DNA of 64,000 nt from Massariosphaeria phaeospora. Taxonomy: Eukaryota; Ascomycota; Dothideomycetes; Pleosporales. Of this stretch, positions 23,798-34,749 are shown piece after piece. The first letter of the stretch is position 1, and each line of letters starts with the position of its first letter. The DNA lies in assembly GCA_011032825.1 (NCBI GenBank), contig JAADJZ010000009.1:1302001-1366000 (forward strand). The letters run 5' to 3'. A program made the position numbers and the translations under genes. The notes beneath the pieces were generated by a model. It did not search any database and was not told the origin of the DNA. It was given only the letters and a program-made list of their open reading frames with translations.

Positions 23798-25297
23798 ATG
23801 CCGTACGAACTCAAGGGCAGAAATGTGCTCGTTACCGGCGGGTCAGCGTGCGTTACCATATCTCGTTTTGTTTTCTGCTTCACTATACCTACCTATACCC
23901 ACCTACCATACGAGTAAACCACCTACCGTTCGTTCCAAAACAACATAATACCATTCCCTTCTCCGTCTATCTTTCCGTCTCCTACTCTCTCCTCATGCAC
24001 CTCAAATGATGATCACCGAATAACACTCCCCAGCGGCCTCGGCGCAGCCCTCTGTCGTACCTTCGCCGCGCTGGGCTGCAACGTCGCTATCAACTACTGC
24101 AATCGGAGCGCGGTTGCTGAGGCGCTGCGGGATGAGTGCGTGGCAAAGGGTGTGAGGGCTGTGGTTGTGAGAGCGGTACGTGGGATTTCTGTCAGCTACG
24201 TCCGTTCGGGAGGGCAAAGGCTAACGGCAGTTGCGTTGACGATAGGACATGTGCTCGACAGACGAGTGTAGACGGTGTGTCGACGAGGCGATTGAGGGGT
24301 TGGGAGGCCTGGATATAGTGATGGCGAATGCGGTGAGTATATGTTTTGTTCCGTTCCAATACTTGTGAATTTTTTCTTCCGGGAACAACCACTACACCTA
24401 CACCTACACCTACACCTACAACTACAACTACATCTACAACTACAACTACGCTGCACTCCGCTCATGTCATGTCACGTAACGTCCCGTCACACCTCCTAAC
24501 CCCATCCATCAGGGCTGGACCAAATTCACCACGTTCAGCGACCTCGACGCAATGGACGAGTCGGAATGGGACAGAGTAAGTCCACTCTATACCCTCAGTC
24601 TACTACTCAGAGCGCTGCTCTTCTCTAATCCGAATCCTCCAGTGCTGGTCCTGCAACGTCAAAGCCCCGCTCGCACTGCTCAAAGCCGCAAAGGCGACAT
24701 TCGAGACCAATGCCGAGGGTGGAACGATGATTACGACGGGCTCGGTTGCGGTGCGTGATATTCCTTCCCTCCTGACTTATCCAGGCATCTTGAGTTGCGG
24801 AGTCGTGCCTGATGTGATGTGCGAACGTCGATGTTGACGTTTGACGCAGGCCATCGCACAGGGCGGGTCCTCGATGGCCTACGCCGTCACCAAAGCCGCC
24901 CAGCTGCAGCTCGTCAAGTGTCTCGGCAAGACGCAGGGTCCGAAGATCCGGGTGAATTCCGTGTTGCCGGGACTCTTGTTGACGGAATGGGTACGTTATG
25001 CTCCCCTATCCCACCCCTTCCCCTCCCTCCATCTCCCTCCACGCCTTACTACCCTCATCCCATTTCCCACCCCCACCCCCTCTCCCCAAACCACGATACC
25101 TTTCAATACCAACCCCGCCTCCCCAGGGCCTGAAATATCCCGCCGCGGAACTCGCGGATATCAAGCAGCAGTCTGCACTGAAGCACGAGGTGTTCCTGCA
25201 GGACTGCGTTGACGCGTTTGTCATGTTGGCAAGGAACACGAGTATGACGGGCATGAAGGTGCAGGTCGATGCGGGGAAGAATATACAGGGTGCTTGA
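23798..25297 (+). CDS. Short-chain dehydrogenase/reductase
   Basis: NAD(P)-dependent oxidoreductase. Seven exons: 23798-23847, 24034-24175, 24246-24332, 24513-24575, 24643-24750, 24850-24990 and 25127-25297, giving 253 aa, the classical SDR size. The cofactor-binding motif TGGSAGLG is split by intron 1 (186 nt). NAG follows in VMANAGW, the catalytic serine in TTGSVA, and YxxxK in YAVTK. The end, TGMKVQVDAGKNIQ, is typical of classical SDRs. The gene is unusually intron-rich for its length, and intron 3 contains a CTACAC/CTACAA microsatellite. Substrate unknown. Confidence 0.9.
24391..24449 (+). repeat. CTACAC/CTACAA microsatellite in SDR intron 3
   Basis: About ten 6-bp units, first CTACAC and then CTACAA, inside the 180-nt third intron. 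Confidence 0.9.
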
Positions 25298-26618
25298 AGG
25301 GATGGATAGGTGGGTAGGTGGGTGGGTGGGACGGGGTAGGGGTAAAAGTTTGCGCGAATGCTCAAGGGGGGTGGGTGGGACGCTTAGCTTACGGACGGAA
25401 ATGAACGCGGTGTTTGGAACGGAACTGGACTGGGAAGAATATTATGTATGAGTTGTTCGGTCTTGTATCTTGTGGATATGTTTATGGTTGAGCTAATGGC
25501 AAGTTGGTGTGGGATTGTAGCCTTGTGGAGTTGTATTGCTGACTTGCGGTATTGTTTTGGAGGCGTGCGGATTTGTCTTCTTAGGGCTAGAGATCCTATG
25601 TCTACTAGAGGTGAGATTTCCTGTTTAAGTAGCCCGATCTTGTTTTGTTCGGCTCCAGTTATTCGTGCTTATATACTACCAGACAATAACACGTCCTCTC
25701 CCCCCCCCTAAATCAAGTGAAGATAAGATTCCCAGTGACGATCCATCTCAAAGCACACCCACCCGACCATAAAAGTCGTCCTGCACAACTTAGCTTAGAC
25801 CTATCCCACGCTCTTTATACAAACTCTCACCCCCGCTTCAGACCTCAGTCACTGTCGCAGCATACGTGCACGCCGCAACAAATTGTCATTACCGGTCTCC
25901 GGCCCAGAGAGCAAACTTTTTTGACGAGGGTTCGAAGCTGAGCTGGGGAAGGGGCACTGTGGGCTTTATACCCGCTGCAGTTGCTGTATTGGGTCTTTCT
26001 TTCATTGGTGCGTTATGGAGTGGCTGAGCCGCTGGTTGGGCCGGATTTCCTTGGTACTACCTAGGCTCATGTTCGCGTCATCACTAAGTATGAATACGAT
26101 TCGTTCACGCGTGAATGTTGTTGGGTTTGCACAGCTTCTTCTCCTTGTTGTACTCGTGTCTTGTGCTGGCAGCAGCGTGTTCTCAGCGTCTAACGCTGCA
26201 GTTACAAAGGTACTGTGTGAAGACAGGAGGACCAAAAGTACGGTGCGGCCAGTTTTCGAGTTGAGCATCAGATGCAACAGAGGAGGAAATGAGAGTCCGC
26301 ATACTTTAGTAAGGTAGTCGATTCGACAAGCTGACGACGACAACGACGATGTGGCGATTTGAGAGAGTGCGTAAGTCTTGGACGACGCTTTGGGCGGTCT
26401 GGTAAGTAAGACTGAGGACGGCGGTACGCTATGCATGCTGTGTCAGGACTGTGTCAAGGGAGGATCAATCAGTTCAAAAGCAGTATGTTGAGAATCAGTC
26501 AGGCAAAAAATGAATCGGTCAACTATTTCTTACCTACCTACTTACTCCTAATATCAATACCCAACCACCCCTTCCCTCCATCCCCATCCTCTAAATCCTC
26601 AATTTTACCCAAAAAAAA
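25298..26618. other. Intergenic region
   Basis: 1.3 kb between the SDR gene and tRNA-Phe. ORFs of 100 and 144 aa overlap on opposite strands at 26002-26436 without recognisable protein features; neither is supported. Confidence 0.45.
26611..26618 (-). terminator. Pol III terminator of tRNA-Phe
   Basis: Run of A on the plus strand, T on the transcribed minus strand, directly after the tRNA 3' end. Confidence 0.8.
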
Positions 26619-26720
26619 TGTCGCTTCTGTGGATCGAACACAGTACCTCCAGATACCGCACAGGCTTGTCAACCGAAGTGAAACTTCAGTCTGGCGCTCT
26701 CCCAAGTGAGCTAAAGCGAC
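26619..26720 (-). tRNA. tRNA-Phe (GAA) with 29-nt intron
   Basis: Minus-strand cloverleaf of 73 nt plus intron. Acceptor stem GTCGCTT pairs with AAGCGAC, discriminator A. D-arm GCTC..GAGC with loop ACTTGGGA. Anticodon stem CCAGA/TCTGG with loop CTGAAGA, so the anticodon is GAA. T-arm CTGTG TTCGATC CACAG. The intron (26655-26683) lies after position 37, the canonical site for nuclear tRNA introns. A T-run (plus-strand AAAAAAAA) follows the 3' end as the Pol III terminator. Confidence 0.95.
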
Positions 26721-27347
26721 TTCTCTTCGAATCATGGTGTATTTCCTCATCAATCAAATATATATAGATAATCAAAATCCGGGCGTGTGGGAGATTAGTG
26801 AGCGGGGAGGGAGGGGAGAGAAAGTGGGGGGATTTTGGTTTTAAGCTAGCGCAGGCAGGGGGGTAAGTGCGGTGGGCGGTCGGTTATGACTGACATATAC
26901 AAGGGTGCTGGGTGGTGGGATTATTTAAATGCGGGGGGGAGGATTATGTTAGCTTGGTTGGGTTGGTTTTCAGCTTTTGAATATCTGGCTGGGCTAAACA
27001 TATTACTTTAGGCGTTCGTTCACGGTTTCGGGTTGTAGTTTCGTAGTGCTGGCGCGGCGGGAAGAACTGATTCGGGTTGTGTTTTATCCCGTATTATGTA
27101 TGTGTATGTACCCGGAAGCAATCAGTGCAACTCACTCACTGCACAGAACGGTTGTCTTTGGGAAAAACATGAATGCCAGCAATTTATTTACTAGAATGTA
27201 CACCAGTAATGCAATTAACTACTCGTGAATTGATAACCAGCATTGTATGCAAGAGCAGTACTGGCGGTTTTATACGCTCAACTCCTATTCACACCCCAAA
27301 GCCGCATGTAGTATATCCCAGCGAAAGCACCTCTGCACCAGAGTACT
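26721..27347. other. Intergenic region
   Basis: 5' flank of tRNA-Phe and 3' flank of DRE2. No gene seen. Confidence 0.5.
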
Positions 27348-28357
27348 TCACAACTGAACGTCGTTATTCAGCATCCTCACTTCCTCGCCAGGCTTGAAGG
27401 CCGGTAGCCCTATGTACGGACACCCGTCGCATCGAAATGCATCTCCCAAGGCGCAGCTTCCACAGCTGCCGACTTTGCCCGGGACAGTGAAGTCCTCGGT
27501 CAGGTTGTCGGCGTCCAGCTTCATAGTATCCAGTGCTTGGTCGGCTGCGACGCGCTTCCCGGCGTCTTCGGCTTCTATTTTCTCTTTGAGCCCGCACGTG
27601 CAGTCCTTGCAGGCGCGGCGTCGTTTTCCGGCTTTGGGGCGGCACTCAGGTGCTGTGAGGAGTTGTATTGGCTACCGAGACGGGCACAAGAGGGGAACGA
27701 CTTACGCTGGATAATGGGGTGGGCCATGTCCTCTGCTGTGATCAGGTCATCTTCATCGATGAGCTCGTCGTCCTCGCCCGTGACAATTGGGTCGTCTAGA
27801 TCATCGCCGAAGTCAACGAAGCCTACGGCGGAAGTGTTGCCCTTTGGGATGGGAGGCACCGCTTTGTCACCGTCTGATGCTTTGTTAACTCCATTTGTGC
27901 CATTGACTCCGCTGATCAAACCATCCGCAGCACTTCGCGCCTTCCTCTTGCCCAGCTTCAGAGGTATAGACACGGGCCCCACATCCTCCGGCTTCATCAT
28001 GCCGTCGGCACCATCGACGAGTCCGGCTAGGATAGCCTCGGTCTTCTCTGCACTCTGGCTTGCGCCAAACACACCATCTTGGCTTTTGAGTGTGCCTCCA
28101 GTCTTCAGGGCTTTTACAACGCTAGCCATGACCTCGCGCCCCAGGAGGTTATAGCTTTCGCGCGCAAAGCCGTCCGCATCGGTCAAGAGTAGTACGACGT
28201 CATACGTGGAGGGCGGTAATTTCGCGAGACCGGCCGCAACGCGGTCTAGCATCTGGAGGTCGGCGGAGGAGCGGTCATGGCCTTCGTAGACCTTGTCTAG
28301 GACGTGTGGGCGGGCGGCGATGGATGGCGGGGCGAGCAGAAGCGTGCGTGGGGCCAT
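27348..28357 (-). CDS. DRE2: Cytosolic Fe-S cluster assembly protein Dre2 (anamorsin)
   Basis: Electron carrier that works with the diflavin reductase Tah18 early in cytosolic Fe-S protein assembly. Exons 27706-28357 and 27348-27652 on the minus strand give 318 aa. The N-terminal ~130 residues are the degenerate methyltransferase-like domain ([13 protein letters not shown] onward), followed by an acidic linker. The C-terminal CIAPIN1 domain has both cluster motifs: C-x11-C-x2-C-x-C (ECRPKAG..ACKDCTC) and the twin CX2C of [15 protein letters not shown], followed by [11 protein letters not shown]. The single 53-nt intron lies just before the first cysteine. All expected ligands are present. Confidence 0.95.
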
Positions 28358-29352
28358 GGTGGGGCAGGCTGCAGTTTCAAAGAATGAAGAAGGATGTTTT
28401 CTGAGGTTGCTGCTGGAATGGGTTCCAAGGCAAAGGCAGTTGTGAGTGAGAGCAAACGATGTAGTTTGTTGTTGTTTGAAGAACTTTTCTATGCACACCT
28501 CCGGCCCTCGGAGAAACGGGCGTGATGCCACCAGTGGACGTCGATTGGTCAGCTGCGGCAATCGCTCCCAGGCAATCGCAATGATGACTGTCGCTATGCC
28601 GCTTCCGACAGCGACCCACTCCGAGGCAGGCGCTGCTAGCGTCGCCCGAAAGTCTGGGGAAAACCACCGTGCGGCGCGAGGACGGCTGACGGCTCTCCCA
28701 CGACGCGGCGGCACTCTCTCGGGCACTGTTCTGAGACGGAGAGACGCCGGCGGTGCATGCTGACAGCTGGGAACTGCTCAATTGACTCTACCTCTGATGT
28801 CTAGAGTTTCAACTGGCATGCCACACAGCAGAGGGCCGGATGACGTACCGGCGTCTAGCACAGCTCCAGCGCCCATCGATCTGCTACGCTACGCGCAGCA
28901 GCCTCAATACACCGCGGCAGGCCAGAGTTCGGCTGGCGCATGAAGCTGTGCTAGTTTTGAACAAAGTTCAATTGATATACAGAGGAGGGGCTGCGCGGCC
29001 TGACCCCGCTCTGACACACCTCACGCGAGCATTCACCCGTCCTCTTTGTCCAACAGCGCTCGACACCAACAGTCAAGGACATCCAAAACAACTACGATCC
29101 ACGTCTGCTGTTACGAATGGCCCGCGATTGAACAGCTGTCTGCAAGGTACGTTCCTCTTAACGCCGGTGCCTGGCCGTGGTGGCTTCATCTCCCCACCTG
29201 GGCACGCCATCATTGGTCCAAGCGCGGTCTCGTGAGCAGCTACTAATGGGCAGATCTTCTCGACGCTTCCTGTGCCTGACTACTTCAACCCGACACTACC
29301 CCCCATCAAACGCTCATCTTCACATACCTCAACTCAATCCACCCAAGCAATC
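28358..29352. other. Divergent promoter region of DRE2 and the STF2-like gene
   Basis: About 1 kb shared upstream region. A 383-aa ORF extends the DRE2 frame upstream to 28726, but the family start fits the ATG at 28357. Pyrimidine-rich sequence near 29270-29350 fits the leader of the plus-strand gene. Confidence 0.5.
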
Positions 29353-30182
29353 AGTAAGTCCTCCTTGCCGACTCTCCTGTCCCAGCTCCCATCTGGCGTG
29401 GATACAGCATTGTATCGTCATCGGAGCTATAGCAAGCTACCTCTCATGGGTACGCCGAGACGGGTACGTACGTCAAGGCTACATGTGGGCTTGTCCTACT
29501 GTGCTGTACCTCGGCCGTACTCCTTGAACAAAGGCAATCATGTTGATGCATCGAGGTAGCATGCTATAGCACCAAACCGGCAGATGGCTCCACAAGCTGC
29601 AGCTCTCTAAAAGCCATACCTCATATTCCGGTTGCTCAATTGCTTACTCCCAAACAGTGACTCGATCCCACAAAGCAAATGACCGCGACCATGCCGGCCT
29701 CGCCGATGGCACGGCTCACGACGAGGAGCATCTGCCTCGCTACTTCGCCAAAGCTGGTCATGCCGATGCAGACCCGCACAAGACCAAGAAGAACGGCGGC
29801 GGCAAAGGCAATTGGTAAGCTCAATTCCCCTCTCCGCTCCGCAGCCCGAGAATCACTCGTCACTCCACATCCGATGCATTCTAGGACCCCGCTTTACGTC
29901 ACTTGCTACTCTCACTGATCACCTCGCTAACTCGCGAAATGTTTCAGGGGCCGTGAGGGCGACGAGATCGAAGACTTCAGCTACAACCTGAACAACCCAC
30001 GCCGCCGAAGCAACTCGTCCACTCACGTCATCAAAGACTTCAAGACCAAGTTCGAGACGGTCGAGCCCGAGCCTGTCTTCGAAGAGGAGCTCCACGGCCC
30101 CATGGGCGCCGAGCTCGACAAGCAGAGCACAACCTCCAGTGACAAGAGCATTGAGGAGGAGGACGCTGACAAGAAATTGTAA
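29353..30182 (+). CDS. Stf2/Tma10-like ATPase-stabilising factor family protein
   Basis: Small hydrophilic stress protein of the yeast Stf2/Tma10 family, described as a stabiliser of inhibited F1Fo-ATPase and as a desiccation-protective hydrophilin. Exons: the single base 29353 (A), 29658-29814 (TG ACT CGA..) and 29948-30182, giving 130 aa. The start codon is therefore split A|TG by a 304-nt intron (GTAAGT at 29354, CAG at 29655-29657). The exon-2 frame has no other ATG, and MTRSHK is the expected family start. The core is KKNGGGKGNWGREGDEIEDF; the tail has RRRSNSSTHVIKDFKTKFE and FEEELHGPMGAE. The upstream exon is otherwise 5' UTR. Confidence 0.75.
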
Positions 30183-31422
30183 TGCCCTGAGGCCAGGCCC
30201 TGAAAAGGGAAGGTTTGAGGACGGCGGCGGAAGTCAATGGCTGGCATGAGAGGTTTCGGCTGCGATTGGACTGGCTAGTCTTCTCGTTGTCGAGCTGAAA
30301 CCCAGCTCATGGTCGGATATGACGGATCAGATGGACTGTTTGGTCTTACCAGGCAAACATCACACATCACACCATGTATAATGTTTCCTTGGGGGTCTCT
30401 TTTCTACAACACCGTGGCAGCTGGTAACACAGCGCCCATGGATATCGGAATCGGCGTCTTACCTTCACTTTGCTCGACGGAGAACTGAACTGTTTGTCTT
30501 CGGGCTGGGCTGGGCTGGGGTCTTACGATGATGATAATGACCAACCAAATCAAATCAAATCAAATGCAAACAACTGATGACTACCTACATACCCTTTTTC
30601 TCTTGCTGACCTCATACATGTTCAAGTGATGACGGTCATGGCATCAAAGGTTCGTGGTACTGGTGGTGGAGAGGGGTAAATATGACGTGCCATGGCGTGC
30701 TCTAAGCAAGTGACGATGACCTATTAACTATGATTTCGATTGTACGATGTCGTGGTAAGGGTAGGCACATGGTAGCGCTAGATTACGGTGTCGGCTTCGC
30801 TCTCGGTCTCGGTCAAATGGTAGTGTTTTTCTCTCTAGCTGGATCGGATGGAGGGTGGGGGCTAGAGGGGACAGATCTATAGATGACAAGTTGTTGATGT
30901 GAATGAAGATGGGAAGAGCTTGGTGTTAAAAAGGGCCTTGGTCTTCTTTGTACCTATAAAATACTCAAAGAGATAGCAATGGGTTGGAACGGGGCTTAAA
31001 CTACTTGTGTTGTCGATTTGCTTTGGGATGCGTGGTATCTCAGCCTATCTTTTTCGCATAGTTAGGCGGAATAGGAGAAAGTAAGTGCGAGCTGCTTGGC
31101 CTTGGTCGGAGGGAAAGGAAAGTCGGTGGGTCTGTACAGTGCATTGCTCAACCGAACTGAACTGCGAAACCGGCTATCTGTTCGCACATGCTCGTCCTAA
31201 CTGTAGCGTTACAGGTCATCGTACAAGTACATACAGCGCGTGCCACCTGCGCTGTGAGGGCAAAAGGTTACATACATACAGTACAACATCCGTGGCATCT
31301 GGGATATGCGGTCCATATCGGGGTAGGAGTAGGGAGGGGGTATATAAAACGAAACGCTAAGAGTAGAGAGAAAACCACAACGCCATCCCATGCTTCTTTC
31401 TTATCACCCTTTACAAACCCAT
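30183..31422. other. Intergenic region
   Basis: 3' flanks of the Stf2-like gene and the DJ-1-like gene (convergent). A CAAAT tandem run occurs near 30545-30565. No gene seen. Confidence 0.5.
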
Positions 31423-32479
31423 TTACTCGCCGTACCCGTCCAGCCTCGGCGCACCCGCCGCCCGCAACGCACATTCCACCGCCGCACCACGGTCCCAGAA
31501 GTACTCGCGCAGCCACGCAGCCGCCATGTCGAGCCCCGCGAGGCCAGAGCTGCTGCTCCACAGCTTGTCGTCGCGCGTCCAGGGGGCGGCTTGCCAGGCT
31601 GTGTCTGGGTGGGAGTGCTGCAGCGCGGGGAGCAGGCAGGCGGGCGCGGTGGCGCGCACGCGGTGCAGGAGGTCGGAAGGCGCGAGGTGCAGGATGCCGG
31701 AGGAGACGGCGAGGATGGCGGTGAGGGTTGCGTGCGCGGATTGGGTGGTGAGGAATGTGGTTGCGGTGGGGGAGAGCGAGCGCGGGGAGAAGGAGCCCGG
31801 GATGATGAGGACGTTGAATTGGGGGGCGTTGGCGAAGGAGTTCTAGGGGGGGGGAGTTAGTTTCGCTGTTTTTTTCGGTTCTGTGCTGTTGTGTTGTGTT
31901 GTGTTGTGCGGCGGAGAAGCGCGTGTGGGGCAGAAGACGGGGCATGTGGTAACCTTTATCTCCTTGCCAGACTCTCTCAGATGGCTGGAGGGCAGCCGAA
32001 AGCAGGGGAATCCGGCTCGACCAAGCGGGGCTTCTTGGCCTCAGGAGTTACGGCTCGAGGGCAGGTAGGTAGGTGGGTAGGTAGCTGTAGCGGTTGTGCC
32101 GGCTGGGTAGCAGCAATTCGGATTTCGGGCTCACCGTCACTGGCATGCGAGCGCCAGAGGTGATGGGGAAAGACCCCTCTCCGGTCTCGCTGACATAACG
32201 AATGTCGAGCTCGTCCACGGCCTCGTCTAAAACCGTCTCAGGGGCATGCAACTTGCTGATGCGGTTCCTGCTGACCATGGCTAGCAGGTCGACGACGGCG
32301 AGATCGAGCAGTTGGACTTGGTCGGGGCCAAAGATCAGTACGCCGATCTTTAGCGAAGATTGCGAAGGAGGCGTGTAGTGGAGGTTCAGATCCTCTTCGG
32401 AAGTCGATGATGTGGTGCAGAAGTAGAAGAGCTCCTCCTGTGATGGGAACTGTGTGTAACCGCGAGGAGTAGAAGCCAT
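31423..32479 (-). CDS. DJ-1/PfpI (class I glutamine amidotransferase-like) protein
   Basis: Exons 32135-32479 and 31423-31842 on the minus strand give 254 aa, joined over a 292-nt intron that contains a TGTTG repeat. After a ~45-residue N-terminal extension, the fold begins LKIGVLIFGPDQVQLLDLAVVDLL, continues FNVLIIPGSFSP, and ends with SSGLAGLDMAAAWLREYF, as in fungal DJ-1/PfpI proteins. The nucleophile-elbow position, normally VCTG, reads VSSG (in AILAVSSGIL), so the reactive cysteine appears replaced by serine. That argues against classic cysteine chemistry and for a non-catalytic or altered role. Splice phase is consistent. Confidence 0.75.
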
Positions 32480-33668
32480 GGTGAAGGGGTGGGAGTTCTA
32501 ACGAAACGAAGAGTGGTTTTTGATCGTGGAGACTCTGACAAAGACTGTTCGAAAGTAGAAAGAAAAAAATGAGGTTGTTGAACATCCCAACTGAGGCCTG
32601 AGGACAACTCTTATACAAATGTGAGAAGTTTGGCACCTTGACAGTCCATGCACTATACTATGCGTAGAAGGTTTGACCTACGCGTCATACCTAAAGAAAC
32701 AATAGATCACACGCTTACAGGATCGATAAAAATACGAAGGGTTTCGTAGGCCGAGTCATCGCGGCTGAGGTCCCTTGAGGCTGGTCGGTGCTCGCTTAAG
32801 CACGATTGGGGTGAATTGCTTCTGGCGAGCAAAGAGAAGTGGCAGATACGGAAAAGAGCAAACCAGAATATGGGTCTATTCCTGTTATTCTGTTCTAGAG
32901 TAGCGATTTACTGCGAGATTGTCGCTCTTCCAGCAAGGTATTGCGTGTCAGGTTGCGTACGCTAGAACAACGGCGGCTTCAGGCGCTCAGGCAGCAGCAT
33001 TCGCAGCCATATCGTTGGAGCGCGCCTTCGCGTGAAGCCCGCAAACGAAATGAGCTCGCGGGCCAGTTCTGACTCCCATCTGATTAGATGGGGGCTGTGC
33101 GGACGGTCGCGGAGGGTGAAGTCGGAAGTATGAGTGAGCTGGGCTTCCTGTCTGGGCCAGCGTGCGGAACCCCACCTGGGCAGGCACAGTTCTTGAAGGT
33201 CAGCTGCGCAAACTGCGAGTAATTACTCCTAGAACGCTGATGTGACAGGAATAGGGTGGACCGTGGGCCAGTGAGTCAATGGTTTGGATTTCAAATGATG
33301 AGGGCGGACTGGCGGTCTTCCCGGGAAAACCTCGTGGCACATGATACCAGCGACGCGGGCGCATCCCGGCCCGAGCAATAGTTGCCTTGCGCATGCGACA
33401 AGAGGACTGAAGCTATTTTGTGCTGTGGTTTGATATAAGACAGCTTTCTGAATAGTCTAGAAGCAGGGCAGGCAAGAACTAGCTAGACCGTCGACCTGCA
33501 TATCAAGAAAAACTCAAGAAGTAATGTAACAGAATATGTATAGGGTATTTATATGATCCAGTCTATAGCCCCATCGGTATCCCACTGCTCAAGCCCGTTG
33601 AGATCCAGCGCTCGCTCCAAACGCAATCAATATGCCATCGTAGCTCGCATATCCGCTGGGTACAGATC
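32480..33668. other. Intergenic region
   Basis: 1.2 kb upstream of the DJ-1-like gene and downstream of ATX1. No supported gene. Confidence 0.5.
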
Positions 33669-33964
33669 CTAAACGTCCTTCTGGACGCCGTCGGCTTCCC
33701 CTGACTTCACGGCCTTGCCGGTCTTCTTGATCTTCTCGAGGACGGTGTCGTAGGAGAGCGAGTCCTCAGCGACGATTTCGGCGGTCTGGTTCTCGAGGGA
33801 GACGTTATAGGACTTGACACCTACATCTTTGTTAGTTCCGAGGCCGGTTGTGCGCAGAGAGGGTTGCTAGGCTTACCGTCGAGCTTGCCCAGGACACGGT
33901 TGATCGCGCCGGAGCAGCCGCCGCAGCTCATGGCGACGTTGAACTTGTATGTGTGTTCGGCCAT
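33669..33964 (-). CDS. ATX1: Copper chaperone Atx1
   Basis: Cytosolic Cu(I) carrier that delivers copper to the Golgi P-type ATPase Ccc2. Exons 33877-33964 and 33669-33820 (56-nt intron) give 79 aa, a single heavy-metal-associated domain. The metal site reads MSCGGCSGAINRVL, matching the M-x-C-x-x-C loop, followed by the usual VKSYNVSLENQTAEI strand-turn. The C-terminal helix is lysine-rich (LEKIKKTGKAVKSG), as in Atx1, where lysines help docking. A TATA box lies ~130 bp upstream. Confidence 0.93.
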
Positions 33965-34749
33965 TGCGTGAGAAGGTGGGTTCGGGTCGGGGGTTCGGTA
34001 GCAGTGTAGGGCGGGTCGTACAAGGTGGTGGAGTAGCGGGGTTCTGGCAGGTGGAGTCGTTGCGGAGTCTGTAAGTCCGGCGGCGAGCGGGGTTTTTATA
34101 TATCGGCGGGTCCGTTGGCGACTACCTAATAAGCAGGCGGGAGGGTTGCGCAAGGTGCGCGATGGTGTTGCAACCGCCTAGATTACTCTAGATTGCGGCT
34201 ACTCCGCTGACATATGTCCGAGGGTGGAATGGAACCGTGAAACTAGATCTGGCTTCTGTGATACAGGCGATTGCCCAAAAGCGCTAGGTATAGCCCGCCG
34301 TGGCATGAAACTTGCTCATCTAGGGGACACAGGCAGCCCACAAGCTATCCAAGAGCTGATGCTACCGTGTTTTTGGGCAAGCTCGCACGGTGTTGAAGTG
34401 GGCCCGGAGCGCGGTAAAGATGAGCCTCCTCCATCTTCAGAGTTGGGAGCACAAAGCAAACGCTCTATGGCATTCTGGCCCAAGAAGGTTGCGACGGGAG
34501 ATATGGCGGAATTCTAGCTTGAGGTTGTCGGCTGGAAGCGCCATGATGGAAATTGGAAAGAGGTGCCTGAGCAACTCGACGAACTGGCCCCTGCGCCACA
34601 ACCCTGCTACGTCACCCAGCGGCATCTTGTGCCCGCCCCGCGCATCTTCCACGAACTTTCTGTAAACAACCACCCCCGTGGCACGCAGGTGCGCCGAAAC
34701 ATGACTTCGTAGGTAACATCCAACCGAGGCCCCAAGATACGCTAACAAG
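33965..34749. other. Divergent promoter region of ATX1 and palA
   Basis: About 785 bp shared upstream region. No supported gene beyond the ATX1 TATA box. Confidence 0.5.
34093..34102 (-). promoter_or_regulatory. TATA box of ATX1
   Basis: TATATAAAAA on the minus strand about 130 bp upstream of the ATX1 start codon. Confidence 0.55.

Noticed and set aside
26002..26436. Opposed ORFs of 100 and 144 aa
   Set aside because: Neither shows a recognisable motif or a plausible promoter/terminator arrangement.
28358..28726. N-terminal extension of DRE2
   Set aside because: The open frame continues upstream, but Dre2 proteins begin at the position matching 28357; the extension is arginine-rich and unlike the family.
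31268..31945. 225-aa minus-strand ORF over the DJ-1-like gene
   Set aside because: Different frame from the conserved DJ-1 sequence and full of histidine/proline runs from GC-rich DNA.
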